30,817 nt of DNA from Globomyces pollinis-pini (GCA_025399215.1 MU621292.1:1-30817), one strand, 5' to 3'; numbered from the stretch's first letter, positions 10,041 through 20,200 are shown. The notes: a model not told the origin generated them from the sequence alone. Translations and numbers: made by a program.

Positions 10041-11671
10041 TTATTTGATTTTAAAATGTTCTTCATCACGTCTACCATCCAAATAAAAAACTTTGGAAGC
10101 CAATTCATCATCCTCCAAATCCTTTTCATTTAAACATCTGTTTGAATTAAGTAAAATTTGCAATTACCTGGATAACTTTATAATGGTGACAAGATCACAA
10201 TCGGAAATAGGTCCAATGGAATAACGGATGAGGATGGGAATGATGGACATGATGATAATAATGAGATTAATGGTCAAGTTGATTAATATGAAAGAGTCTG
10301 TCACATAACGATACGTTCGAAATTCACAAAAAGTACATTTAATTGATTTAAATGTAAAAATTTGTGATGTTAATCTTCTAGTTAATCTTTCAACGATATA
10401 TTTCATTTCTTGTTCGGTACCAATACCTGGTTTTGTATCTCTATCGATAGTATTAGTCATGGCAGCTAATCCTGCTCCACATACTAAAGGAGCAGCTGAA
10501 CCTTTTACATTTCCAGCACATTTTCCTTGTAATGAACGTACTAGACATCCCATCATTCCACTGGCTATAAACGATGGTCCATCTGGTATACCTTCTGTAA
10601 CTTTTGTATAACTTTCAAATGATTTTTTTTGCATGGTTCCATTTCGATTATCAAACCAAATACTTTTTCCTGCAGTTATGGTACAAGTATGTGTGACGTT
10701 AATATCTTGATTGGATTTTGTAATGATCCAAGTGGTTGTTGGTGGGGCACTATTACCCAACATTGATTCCACAAATGTTCCCGAATCATCAGTAGCGGTA
10801 CTTTTTGTAGTAGTTTGTTGACAATCAATGGATAGATCCATTGGCATTGAGAATTCAGATTGACAATCAGTAGCACTTGAACTACATCTGACTAATGGTA
10901 CTGGTTCAGGTCCAATTCTAGGTAACACGTTATTTGTCTTGTTATCAATTCTTAACGAAACATCCGTCAATGATTTTAATCCAATACCAGCACCAATACC
11001 AGTATAACCTAAAATGAATTTTAACAAATAGGTTACTGATGGGTTGTCCCATAACATCGGAAAACAAATAATTTCGATCATTTGGAATGATTGTAGTTGG
11101 AATTGAAATGGTAGATTCAAAAGGATAAATAGATGGTAATCCATCACGTAAAGTTTGTTGTAGTATAATACCTTCCAAACCAACAATGATGAATAAGAGA
11201 ATTCCACCAACACAAAATAATCTAATTCTATTTTGTTTAGTCACTTGTAATAATTTGAAGAGTTCATAAAATCGTTGATGATCAGCTGCTAAAACTCCTA
11301 CATTAGCACCACCAGTTTTTAACATGGCCCAACCAATTGCAATTGAACAAAACGATCCCGAGGTGGCCGCCAAAATCATTTGAGCTCGAACAAAAATAGA
11401 AATGATGGTATTCAAATTCATGATGGTTTCAAATGCAAATATAGCCTTCACACCCGTAACGTTTCCTTCCAAAGGAATCATGACTATACAGAGTATACAA
11501 TGAGCAATGGCACCTATGATAAATAGTATATTCCAGAGGTTGTTCATTGTGAAAAGAATTGAAGGCTTTGTTCCAGATAAGGTTAATGAAACACGTTACC
11601 TGCCACACTGTCCAGTCAATCATCATCTCAATACCAATTCTTTTTAGTTCAAACACGTTGTCGGTTAGCAT
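10041..11671 (-). CDS. Multi-pass membrane protein with a large extracellular loop, unknown family
   Basis: complement(join(10041..10137, 10168..11008, 11037..11565, 11600..11671)), 512 aa. The introns are 34, 28 and 30 nt, each GT-AG and frame-restoring. Near the N-terminus are three or more hydrophobic helices (NILFIIGAIAHCILCIVMI; a run from IFAFETIMNLN to IAIGWAML; LFCVGGILLFIIVGLEGIIL). A long Cys/Ser/Thr-rich region with N-glycosylation sequons follows (~230-400), then one strong helix (ILINLTINLIIIIMSIIPIL) and an acidic/basic cytoplasmic tail ending DEEHFKIK. The 24-residue first exon is the least certain part; translation could instead begin at the ATG at 11547. I do not recognise the family. 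The layout suggests a surface receptor or transport-related protein. Confidence 0.65.
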
Positions 11672-11951
11672 TATTGATGCTCAGTATTTGATAATAAGAT
11701 TCATGATTATAATTTGTCAAACATGGAATTGTGGATAATTCATTGGGGACGTTTTTCGTGTTTCTAGAGTATTACATTTATAATTCACAGGTTGCTTAAA
11801 TGGTAAATAAATCGAATTCTTTCTTGGTTAGAATCTTTTCGACAACAACTAATTTTGGAATCCATATCTTTACAAAGTTTTGATTGTAGTATAGTGGGTC
11901 AATTGCATACCAATCCAAGATAGAAAAGCAATGAAAAATAGTACACTGAAT

Positions 11952-12497
11952 TTATTTAAAGTAATGAGCCATAGTTATTTCTTTCCTATTCAACAAACAC
12001 TTTTCATAAAATCCAACATTCTTTTCAGCACAAGATAATAAAACCTAGAATTGAATGTATATGTAAGATACCTTATAACATCCCATATCTTTACCACATC
12101 CAATTAATTGATCAATCAATGCTTTTCCAAGTTTCTTTCCACGAGTGGATTCACATACAACAATATCTTCCACATGTCCTACTTGACCACATTCATGGAT
12201 GAATTTGCGTTCTACCATGATACTACCGGTTCTGATGTTAGAGAAAGTGATTTACGCTACACATTGATTTGTTTGGGTATCTTTGATCACGATGATTCGA
12301 TGGATATCGGCATGTTTTTGGAACCATTCGAATTGAGTTTGGAATGTTTGTTGGGTAATGTTACCCACTTGGGTAAGTTGTTCAAGTAATGGTAGATAAC
12401 CTTTGTTGTAATCATCCAAATGAAGTGGTTTGAATTCATAGCCTTCTGGTAGTAGTACGGTGATTGGCATCAGTTCAGGATCAAATTGATAGGACAT
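11952..12497 (-). CDS. GNA1: Glucosamine-6-phosphate N-acetyltransferase
   Basis: complement(join(11952..12044, 12072..12231, 12256..12497)), 164 aa, close to the ~160 aa usual for the family. It transfers acetyl from acetyl-CoA to glucosamine-6-phosphate, a step towards UDP-GlcNAc, which feeds chitin and glycoprotein synthesis. A GNAT fold is visible: V-A-T-G-S-I-M-V-E-R-K-F, then GQVGHVEDIVV, then the acetyl-CoA loop ESTRGKKLGKALI, then GCYKVLLSC and NVGFYEKC near the end. The introns are 24 nt (12232..12255, one of the shortest here, with CTAAC) and 27 nt (12045..12071). The usual Asp in the LDC segment is Ser here, and the C-terminal segment after FYEKC is divergent. Identification is firm. 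Confidence 0.93.
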
Positions 12498-13297
12498 TTG
12501 GGTTTGTGGTCAACATTTGATGTTACTTTTTTAAATTGATGACATCGGTGGCTTGTGGGGTTCTGGGCTGGAAAGTGGGAGACAAAGGCCCCCTGACTCT
12601 TTGAATGTTTACTGCAATGCTACTCTTGATATCTACTGTAATCAGTAACTCAAAGCGGTTATAGCGACATGTACGTTGATAGAAACCGTAATAAACTATT
12701 TCATCCAACATCATTTGAAGAAGAAAGGTGGTTTATTCGGCAGTGTTTGTAATACCAAGCGCGGCATTTGAATAGAAAGAGCATTCTAGATCAGGCTGAC
12801 GTTTGAAGTTGCTCTGTCTGCTAGCATTACAAAGTGCAATAGTTGAATATACATGTCATCATGTATAGTAGAAGCTACTCTATCTGGTAATGCAAGCTCG
12901 CAAAAACAAATCAATTCTTTTGTAGGTTATTGTCTACTTGAATGGATCTTTATTTTCCAAAACGTGGTACAAGTAGGCTAAGACGACTTGGAGAAAGTCA
13001 TCAATCTTGTATTGGCGATTGTATCGGAATATTTTGGATGCAAATCAGTTAGATGGATTGAAAGTTTCTCAATCACTGATAAGCTTTTCGTAGACTACAA
13101 AGGGAGAAATGTCAGTTGAACAAAATTAATAATAAAGGAATCTGAAATCTCTTGAGTAGCTATTGTATATTTTGCAGTTTTACACTACAACACATTTAGC
13201 TTACAATTTTTTGCATTTCCGTTTATACTATTGTTGGTTTGATAGTCAACATAACATTCTTGCAGGGGATTTACAATAAAAGGTCATGGTTACAAGG
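12498..13297. other. Intergenic region with no gene seen
   Basis: About 800 nt upstream of GNA1. Several short frames exist but none carries recognisable motifs or joins by plausible splicing. It should include the GNA1 promoter next to 12498. Confidence 0.4.
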
Positions 13298-13528
13298 TTA
13301 GTTTGTAAAGATCAATATCGAGCGGCACTTCTCGTCATTGTTCTTGATCAAGTCAAAAGTGATAGAATATAATGATTTTCGTCTCGGAGAGTCAAAAGAG
13401 ATAGAATCGAATGATGTTTTTCGTGATTGTGTCGGAGAGTCAAAATAGATAGAATTGAATGATGTTTTTCGTGATTGTCTCAGAGAGTCAAAATAATTTT
13501 TTTCGTGATTGTTACTGGTAAGACACAA
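13298..13528 (-). CDS. Possible coding fragment with 16-residue Ser/Arg/Lys repeats
   Basis: A leftward frame contains tandem 48-bp units that read as 16-residue repeats, for example YFDSPTQSRKTSFDSI. Two units are nearly identical. The third (SFDSPRRKSLYSI) is shorter, and its deletions total a multiple of three, so the frame is kept; this mildly favours protein coding. The peptide resembles a disordered segment rich in basic phosphosite-like motifs (SRKTS). No convincing start exon or splice site was found upstream, and the ATG at 13528 has no support, so this may be a minisatellite or a gene remnant. Confidence 0.3.
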   Translation of the reverse strand: MCLTSNNHEKNYFDSLRQSRKTSFNSIYFDSPTQSRKTSFDSISFDSPRRKSLYSITFDLIKNNDEKCRSILIFTN

Positions 13529-13668
13529 ATTAGATAGAATCGAATGGCACTTCTTGTGAATGTTTGACTACATCAATAACAGTCAAAGGAGGTAAAGGCA
13601 TTTCTCGTGACTGTTATTGATGATGTACTCAATCAGTAAGGAGGGGTTTTCTCGTGACTGTTATTTCT
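13417..13668. repeat. Degenerate tandem repeat with a 15-bp inverted repeat
   Basis: The core TTTTTCGTGATTGT recurs at 13417-13430, 13465-13478 and about 13499-13512, and a diverged form, TTTCTCGTGACTGTTATT, recurs near 13601 and 13650. Within it the arms CATCAATAACAGTCA (13571-13585) and TGACTGTTATTGATG (13608-13622) are perfect reverse complements around a 22-base loop. It overlaps the possible repeat-coding fragment and lies just 3' of the GPI-type gene. Confidence 0.7.
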
Positions 13669-13718
13669 CAAAGAATTGCAAAATGAATACAATGCAAACG
13701 AGGGTTTATACAACAAGT

Positions 13719-14401
13719 TTAAACCAAAAAGGATACAAGAGACAAGAAGAGGGCAGAGAGAGAAGAGACAGAGACAGCATCCGATTTCGTGGTGGTGGTA
13801 GCAGGAGCAGGAGTGGCAGATGCAACAGGGGTGGAAGGTTTTCCGGTAGTACCAGGGGTGATTGGAATGGTGGTATTTGAACCAGGAACGATTGGGGCGG
13901 TACCAATTAAATTTTGAGTACTAAGTAGATGAGAATGTTTTTAAGATTACATTGGATCGTATAATTGGAAAGTGTCAAAATCTCTAAAAGAGATGGAAGC
14001 ACCAGCGGTAGTTACGAATTTAAAAGTTTGAGATAATGGAGCTTTATCACCTGAGAGAGTTTCAGGGGAGATTCTGACCCCGCCTTCAGCAGGAGCAGTA
14101 CTTTTGATACCATACCAAGCAGCGGTAGGAGGACCAGAGAAAGCGAAATCTTTTACAGCGAAAGAGCAACCTTTAAAAAAGTTAATATTTAATAGATACC
14201 ATCGACTAAGGAGATGGTACCTTGTACAGTTACAGGTACCATTTTATCAGCGATTGTGATAGATTTAGTAGCAGTAGGTAGTAATGGGATAGTGAAATTT
14301 GAATAAATTTTATCATTTGGAGAGCAGATACTGTAAGCTATTGAAGTAGGTAATAAGATAGCTATAAACAACATTTTTAGTAAAGAATAATAAGATAGCA
14401 A
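13719..14401 (-). CDS. Secreted, probably GPI-anchored cell-surface protein
   Basis: complement(join(13719..13920, 13951..14170, 14200..14401)), 207 aa; the introns are 30 and 29 nt. The N-terminus is a signal peptide (MLSYYSLLKMLFIAILLPTSIAYS). A ~110-residue middle domain has two Cys (SICSPND, DGCSFAV) and reads like a beta-rich globular fold (KDFAFSGPPTAAWYGIKS). A Pro/Thr/Ser-rich linker follows (~142-185), and the extreme C-terminus is hydrophobic after a small-residue stretch (SDAVSVSSLSALFLSLVSFLV), the usual layout of a GPI-attachment signal. No family is recognised; a wall or surface protein is inferred. It is divergent from UBA1, with only 233 bp between start codons, most of it a TAGGGTT array. 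Confidence 0.75.
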
Positions 14402-14445
14402 TCATTATTTGTTTGTGATTGAACAATGCAAGAGTGAGCTAATCC

Positions 14446-14612
14446 TAGGGTTATTTAATTGAGTTAGGGTTAGTTAGTTTTAGGGTTATTTTTAGTTAGG
14501 GTTATTTAGATATGAGTTAGGGTTACTTTTAAGTTAGGGTTATTTGGTAGTATTAGGGTTAGTAGTGGTAGTAATAGTAGTTAGGGTTACTTAGGGTTGA
14601 ATTACTAGGGTT
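14446..14612 (+). promoter_or_regulatory. Array of ten TAGGGTT telobox-like elements in a divergent promoter
   Basis: TAGGGTT occurs ten times in 167 bp, always in the same orientation (starts at 14446, 14465, 14481, 14497, 14518, 14535, 14554, 14582, 14592, 14606), mostly 16-21 bp apart with non-repeated AT-rich spacers. The core equals the TTAGGG telomere-type repeat, but the copies are spaced rather than continuous. Fungal Tbf1-type Myb proteins are known to bind TTAGGGTT-like sites in promoters. The position between the divergent starts of the GPI-type gene (14401) and UBA1 (14635) suggests a shared regulatory array. An interstitial telomere remnant is the alternative. Confidence 0.6.
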
Positions 14613-14634
14613 GAATAAAATTAATTTTGATCAA

Positions 14635-17600
14635 ATGTCAACCATTGATGAAGGTTTATACTCAAGACAATTGTATTTCACTACTAATTCAATTAATTCA
14701 TTATAGGTAATATCAAACTAATTAATTCATTATAGGTAATATCAAACTAATTAATTAAAAAAAGATATGTGTTGGGTCATGAAGCAATGCAAAAAATGTC
14801 AAAATCAAATGTATTAATCATCGGTGTACATGCTCTAGGTGTTGAAATAGGTATATTTTATTAATCTAATCAAAGCTAAAAATATCATTTTGGCTGGTGT
14901 AAAATCTGTCACTTTATTAGATAAAAATCATATCACTTTAAATGATTTATCTTCTCAAGTATAATCAATATATTAACCAAAAAGTTCTTTTTACATCATG
15001 AGGATATTGGAAAAAATAGAGATATCGTATCCGCTCCTCGTTTAGCCGAATTAAATAATTACGTACCTGTTCATGTATTCGAAGGGGAACTAAATCAAGA
15101 TAATATCGCTAATTACTCGGTATATCATATGAATTAACTCTTAGTTGGTCGTACTCACTCACTCAAATCATTCTACTCGTCTAAAAATTAGTAATTGGGC
15201 AAGAGCTAAAAATGTTAAATTCATTGCTGGTGAATCCTTGGGTTTGTTTGGGTATGTCTTTCTTAAAACATTCTTGATTATCCTCATTACATTACTTATA
15301 TGAAGTTGTTTCCAAACTGAAAACGATACTCATTTAATATCCAAAACTAACAAAATAGATTTACATTCAATGATTTCGGTGAAAATTTCCTAGTCTCAGA
15401 TACAAATGGTGAACCAGAAGTATCCGGTATCGTCTCTGTTATCTCAAAGGTATTCTTGTCAATTAACAAAAGGATACCGATGCCGTCGTAGCTTGTTTGG
15501 AAGAACAACGTCATGGTTTGGAAGATGGTGATTTCGTAACTTTTTCCGAAGTTCAAGGAATGGTCGAATTAAATGGAATTCAACCTAGAAAAGTCACTAC
15601 AACTGGTAAATTAAAAATCACTATTTACAACACTGAAAGTGTTGAGTACAAAGACTTGCAACACTGAAAGTGTTGAATTACAACCTGCATTAAACACAAA
15701 CATTTAAACACTGAAAGTGTTGATACAAAGACTTGTAACACTGAACGTGTTGAATTACAATCTGCATTAAATACAAAGGCATACAACACTGAAAGTGTTG
15801 AATTACAACCGACATTACTTTGTGTTTAATGCAGGATTGTGTCTGTAAATGCTCGACTATACTACATGTTTTCACTTGAACAATTTTACTAACAAACAGG
15901 TCCATTTACTTTCAAGATTGGTGACACATCTGCATTCGGTGACTATAAATCTGGTGGGATCTTCAAGCAAGTCAAAGTACCAAAAGCAGTTTCTTTCAAA
16001 ACATACGAACAATCTTTTGCAAATCCAGAATGTCTTATTTCAGATTACGGAAAGTTTGATCGCCCTCTTCAATTGCATTTAGCTTTCCAAGCCTTGGAAT
16101 CTTTTGTGTCACAAAAAGGTCAATTACCTCGTCCAAGAAACGAAACAGACGCTGTTGATTTCTACAATATCGTAAAACAATTAGCAACGTACTTTGAAAA
16201 TTATTAATCTTGTAGCAAATTAGAAAGTCCTCCTGATTTAGATGAGAAATTGATTAAAGAATTCGCTTATCAAGCAAGAGGTGATTTACCACCAATGAAT
16301 GCTGTCTTGGGTGGAATGATTGCTCAAGAAGTATTAAAAGGTGTCAGTGGTAAATTCATGCCAATCAATCAATACCTTTACTTTGACTCTTTGGAATCAT
16401 TACCTAAAAATGTCAACATCACTGAAGCTCAATGTCAACCTACTGGAAGTCGTTATGATCCACAAATTGCAGTATATGGAGCTGAATTTCATACCAAAAT
16501 CACAAATGCTAGACAATTCTTGGTCGGTGCAGGTGCTATTGGATGTGAAATGTTGAAAAATTGGGCCATGATGGGACTTGGAACTGGTCCAGAAGGACAA
16601 ATCATCATTACTGATATGGATACTATTGAAAAATCAAACTTGAATCGTCAATTTTTATTCAGACCTAAAGATGTATCCAAATTAAAATCTGAATGTGCTG
16701 CTGCTGCAGTACAACATAGTAGTTAATTTTAACTAACCTTTAGTGAATCCATCTACCACAGGAAAAATCAAATCTTTTGCAGAAAAGGTAGGATTAGAAA
16801 CTGAAAATGTATTCAACAGTGCATTCTGGAATAATTTGACTGGAGTCACCAATGCACTAGATAATGTACAAGCTCGGCGTTATGTGGATGGACGATGTGT
16901 ATTTTTCCAAAAACCATTGTTGGAATCTGGAACATTAGGAACCAAAGGCAATACTCAAGTTATTATTCCATTCCTAACTGAATCTTATTCATCTTCCCAA
17001 GATCCACCTGAAAAATCAATTCCGATTTGTACCTTGAAGAATTTCCCTAATGCTATTGAGCATACCATTCAAGTATTTTTATTTAGTTTTTATAGTTTTA
17101 GTGGGCTCGTGATTTATTTGAAGGATTATATGTACAACCAGCTGAAAATGTGAATTTATACTTGAGTCAAAGCAATTATATTGATTCCATGATGAAACAA
17201 GGTGGTAACAATGTAAGTACTTTGTATCGATTCATAATAGATGGATGTATTTGATGGGATTTATAAATTCTTGGTAACAGACAAACCAACAACCTTTGAA
17301 GATTGTATTGTTTGGGCTAGATTGAAATTTGAAGAATTGTTTAGTAATACCATTAAACAGTTGTTATATAATTTCCCTAAAGATACTATTACATCAGCAG
17401 GTGTTCCATTCTGGAGTGGTACTAAACGAGCACCTGATGCACTTGTCTTTGATCATGATAATGTAATTTTTATTCATTATACTAATTGAATTTAGAGTTT
17501 ACATATGGATTTCATTATTGCCACTGCCAATCTTCATGCATTTAATTTCGGATTAACAGGAACTCGAGATGTTGAAGTTGTCAAAAATGTAGTCAAGAAT

Positions 17601-18439
17601 GTTTTAGTACCTGATTTTGTACCAAAGCAAGGAGTCAAGATTGCCGTTGTTGAAGCGGAAGCTGCTCAACAAGGACAAACTGCGGATGAAACCGAATTGG
17701 ATAAGATGATTCAGGCTTTACCTGCACCATCTACCTTACCTGGTTTACGATTAGTACCAGCTGATTTTGAAAAGGATGATGATTCCAATTTTCATATTGA
17801 TTTTGTAAAATTTGAAATTGATATTAATAATTAGGTTACTGCTGCATCTAATCTTCGTGCCAGTAATTATTCGATTGCAATTACCACACGTCATCAAACC
17901 AAATTTATTGCTGGTAAGATTATTCCAGCTATTGCCACCACCACTGCTCTTGTGACTGGTTTAGTTTGTTTGGAGTTGTATAAAGTAAAATTATTTGTAG
18001 ATTTGATGGTTAGGTGATTGATGAACGTAAGGTACTTGAAGATTACAAGAATGGATTCCTTAACCTTGCCTTACCATTCTTTGCCTTTTCTGATCCAATT
18101 GCGGCACCCAAATACAAGTATCATGAATCCGAATGGACATTATGGGATAAATTTATCCTCAAGGGTAACATGACATTACAACAATACCTTGATTATTTCA
18201 AAACCAACCATGAACTTGAAGTGACGATGTTATCATGTGGACAATCGATGGTATATTCATTTTTCATGCCACCCAAGAAACGTAGTGAACGTATGGGATT
18301 ATTGATTACTGAAGTGATGGAGGTGATTAGTAAGAAGGCGATGGAAGGACATGTGGATTATTTGACGTTGGAGATGTGTGTGAATGATCGTGATGGGGAG
18401 GATGTTGAAGTACCTTCTGTGGTACTTTATTTGAAATAA
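14635..18439 (+). CDS. UBA1: Ubiquitin-activating enzyme E1
   Basis: Fifteen exons: 14635..14672, 14765..14850, 14876..14958, 14985..15119, 15145..15251, 15359..15449, 15473..15605, 15900..16188, 16216..16718, 16744..17072, 17102..17212, 17241..17462, 17496..17804, 17835..17984, 18014..18439; all junctions keep frame, giving 1003 aa (yeast Uba1 is about 1020). It activates ubiquitin with ATP, holds it as a thioester and passes it to E2 enzymes. The inactive adenylation half starts [14 protein letters not shown]. The active adenylation half has the nucleotide loop [11 protein letters not shown] and the [16 protein letters not shown] strand. The catalytic Cys is C584 in [10 protein letters not shown]. 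The C-terminal ubiquitin-fold domain ends [14 protein letters not shown]. Most introns are 23-33 nt; introns 1 (92), 5 (107) and 7 (294) are exceptional. No frameshift is seen. Confidence 0.95.
14673..14764 (+). other. UBA1 intron 1: three head-to-tail GT...AG intron units
   Basis: Homology fixes the exon joint at [12 protein letters not shown], so everything from 14673 to 14764 must be removed. The interval divides exactly into 14673-14706 (34 nt), 14707-14735 (29 nt) and 14736-14764 (29 nt). Each begins GT, carries a CTAAT branch-like core and ends AG, and the junctions read TATAG|GTAAT twice. Units 2 and 3 share their first 21 bases. The DNA basis is a 29-bp tandem duplication (14691-14719 and 14720-14748) that spans an AG|GT joint. 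Confidence 0.8.
15606..15899 (+). repeat. UBA1 intron 7: 294-nt intron filled with hairpin repeats
   Basis: It is bounded by GTAAAT and the branch-like ACTAAC near CAAACAG, and joins VTTTG to PFTFKIGD in frame. Inside, the short palindrome AACACTGAAAGTGTT (6-bp stem, 3-base loop) occurs five times (one copy with one change). It is followed alternately by two kinds of tail: AGTACAAAGACTTG-like and AATTACAACCTGCATTAAA-like, in the order A-B-A-B-B. Near 15818-15836 the sequence CTTTGTGTTTAATGCAG is an inverted copy of part of the B tail, so a large fold-back is possible. Confidence 0.75.
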
Positions 18440-18727
18440 ATGGTTTTTTTTCAAACATAAAGAATCGTCAAATACGATACGATATATTATTTTCAAACGA
18501 GACCAGGATAAATTCATTTGAATTAGCTTGATTCAGATCTGGAATCTATTGAATTAGAATTCAATTTACTTTGACGTGAATGAGCACGACAAGTGTTTAT
18601 TATTGAGATTCGACATTTTTGGGGTTTTTTAACTGTTCACAAATACCAGGTGTGCTGTCACGATACTGTTCCAGTTGAGAAACGCGACTGTTTTTTTCTA
18701 AAATTAGTCAAATCAATCCCATTATTG

Positions 18728-20200
18728 ATGAAATATTTTCTATTACCAAACCTTATCATAGCCAACCATATCATATCTAAATGGAATATCAAAGAATGTC
18801 AAGGACCACCAACATTAATTGAAATCCAACCCATCAAATCCATACCACAATTAACCTATTGTGGTTATAGTCCCATACCAATGATGAATGGATGTTGTGA
18901 AACTTTGATTGATAAACAACAATCTGAATTTATTATTGAAACAAAAGGAAATGATTATGAATTTCCAAAATCTACCAATGGATATGAATATTGTAAAATT
19001 CAAAATTTAAATCAACATTTAACTTTTTATTTGATTGATTCATGTATTCAAGATTATTATAAATGTACAAGTCAAAATGAATTTATCATTTATCAAGATC
19101 CATATTGTCAAAATCCATTAAAAATGATATTATTAAATGAAAATTCAATTCAATATTTAAATATGACAATAACAAAAATTGGATTTTATAATGGTACAAA
19201 ACAAATTGATTGGATTACTTTTACACCTAGTTTTACAGTTGATTTAACTCATCCAATGGAAATTATTGGAATTGTATTTATTATATTATCATTACTTTTA
19301 TCAATTCGAGGAATTCAATTTTATATTTTATATTTTAAAAGAAAACCTTCAGTGATGGTTGCAAGATTATTTATTGCACAATTGATGTGGATATTATTTT
19401 CAATATTAAGTTTGATTAATTGGTTATGTGTATGGGATGATTCAATGATTACTTTGATTGTATATGAAATGAAAGATTCAGCAGAGAATATAGCAAGTTT
19501 TTTAACAGTTTATCATACTATTACAACATTAATGTATTATCAACATACTACAAATATTATCAAACGTAGATTGATTTTAACACTTTATTGTTTGATACAT
19601 CTATTATTAACAGGTGCATATTATTTTAGTTATTGGTTAATTGTGGATCAAATTGTAGATACTGGTGCAACTTCAACTTTTAATATTTTGGTTATTATTT
19701 GGACAAGTTTAAGACCATTTTGGTTTATATTTGTTAGATTAGTAACCATGATACCATCCTTATATATATCTATTCAATTAACAATCATTAATTATGAAGA
19801 TGATGGTAAACGTAATCATTTTCTTTATTATTTCTTTCAATTATTAATGAAATATCAAATCTTATTTATTTGTTTTTTAGCACAAGCATTTAATTTGATG
19901 ATTTATATTTTAATTATTATATTAACAACTTATTCAAATTTTTTAAAAACGGATCGTATATTATTTACAATGATTGGTCCATATTGTTTTATTATGGTTT
20001 GTAATACTTTTATCAATTGTATGTTGATGAATATTATTAGAACTATTTTTGTTAAAGAAAAAGATGATCGAAAATTAAAAAAGAAATTTATTATTCAAGG
20101 AAAAAAGATACAACAAGGTGATCTTGATACTCAAAATGTTGATCAAAAAACTATCAAGAAAGAATTGGGACCTGGGAATACTATAACTCAAAACAAATAG
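18728..20200 (+). CDS. Seven-transmembrane receptor-like protein with Cys-rich ectodomain
   Basis: A single exon, 490 aa. The frame is open from 18593, but I start at the ATG at 18728 because MKYFLLPNLIIANHIIS resembles a signal peptide and the upstream residues do not. An ectodomain of roughly 200 residues with nine or so Cys and sequons (NMT, NGT) precedes about seven hydrophobic segments, among them IIGIVFIILSLLLSI, LFIAQLMWILFSILSLI, LILTLYCLIHLLLTGAYYF and a pair around LILFICF/LMIYILIIIL-like helices. A charged cytoplasmic tail follows (KEKDDRKLKKK). The topology is that of a GPCR-like receptor, but no conserved GPCR motif such as DRY or NPxxY is seen, so family membership is open. It is more AT-rich than UBA1 and lacks introns. 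Confidence 0.65.
   Translation: MKYFLLPNLIIANHIISKWNIKECQGPPTLIEIQPIKSIPQLTYCGYSPIPMMNGCCETLIDKQQSEFIIETKGNDYEFPKSTNGYEYCKIQNLNQHLTFYLIDSCIQDYYKCTSQNEFIIYQDPYCQNPLKMILLNENSIQYLNMTITKIGFYNGTKQIDWITFTPSFTVDLTHPMEIIGIVFIILSLLLSIRGIQFYILYFKRKPSVMVARLFIAQLMWILFSILSLINWLCVWDDSMITLIVYEMKDSAENIASFLTVYHTITTLMYYQHTTNIIKRRLILTLYCLIHLLLTGAYYFSYWLIVDQIVDTGATSTFNILVIIWTSLRPFWFIFVRLVTMIPSLYISIQLTIINYEDDGKRNHFLYYFFQLLMKYQILFICFLAQAFNLMIYILIIILTTYSNFLKTDRILFTMIGPYCFIMVCNTFINCMLMNIIRTIFVKEKDDRKLKKKFIIQGKKIQQGDLDTQNVDQKTIKKELGPGNTITQNK

Noticed and set aside
12108..12389. Rightward 93-residue frame
   Set aside because: It is antisense to GNA1 exons 1 and 2, which are fixed by strong homology and splice sites.
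13617..13880. Rightward open frame rich in Arg/Gly/Ser, resembling an RGG/SR protein
   Set aside because: It is the complement of the Pro/Thr/Ser-rich linker of the GPI-type gene on the other strand, where three exons, a signal peptide and a GPI signal give a coherent protein. The RGG look comes from reading Thr/Pro codons backwards.
14446..14612. True telomere or chromosome end
   Set aside because: The repeats are spaced, not contiguous, and intact housekeeping genes lie on both sides.
14691..14748. Target-site duplication of a transposon (two 29-bp direct repeats)
   Set aside because: The repeats are directly adjacent with nothing inserted between them, so a tandem duplication is the simpler explanation.
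15606..15899. CRISPR-like array of spaced repeats
   Set aside because: The repeat is a 15-nt palindrome with repeated, not unique, spacers; it lies inside a eukaryotic intron and there is no cas gene.
18593..18727. N-terminal extension of the 7TM gene
   Set aside because: The 45 extra residues precede a good signal-peptide start at 18728 and have no membrane or family signal; kept out of the model, though not excluded.
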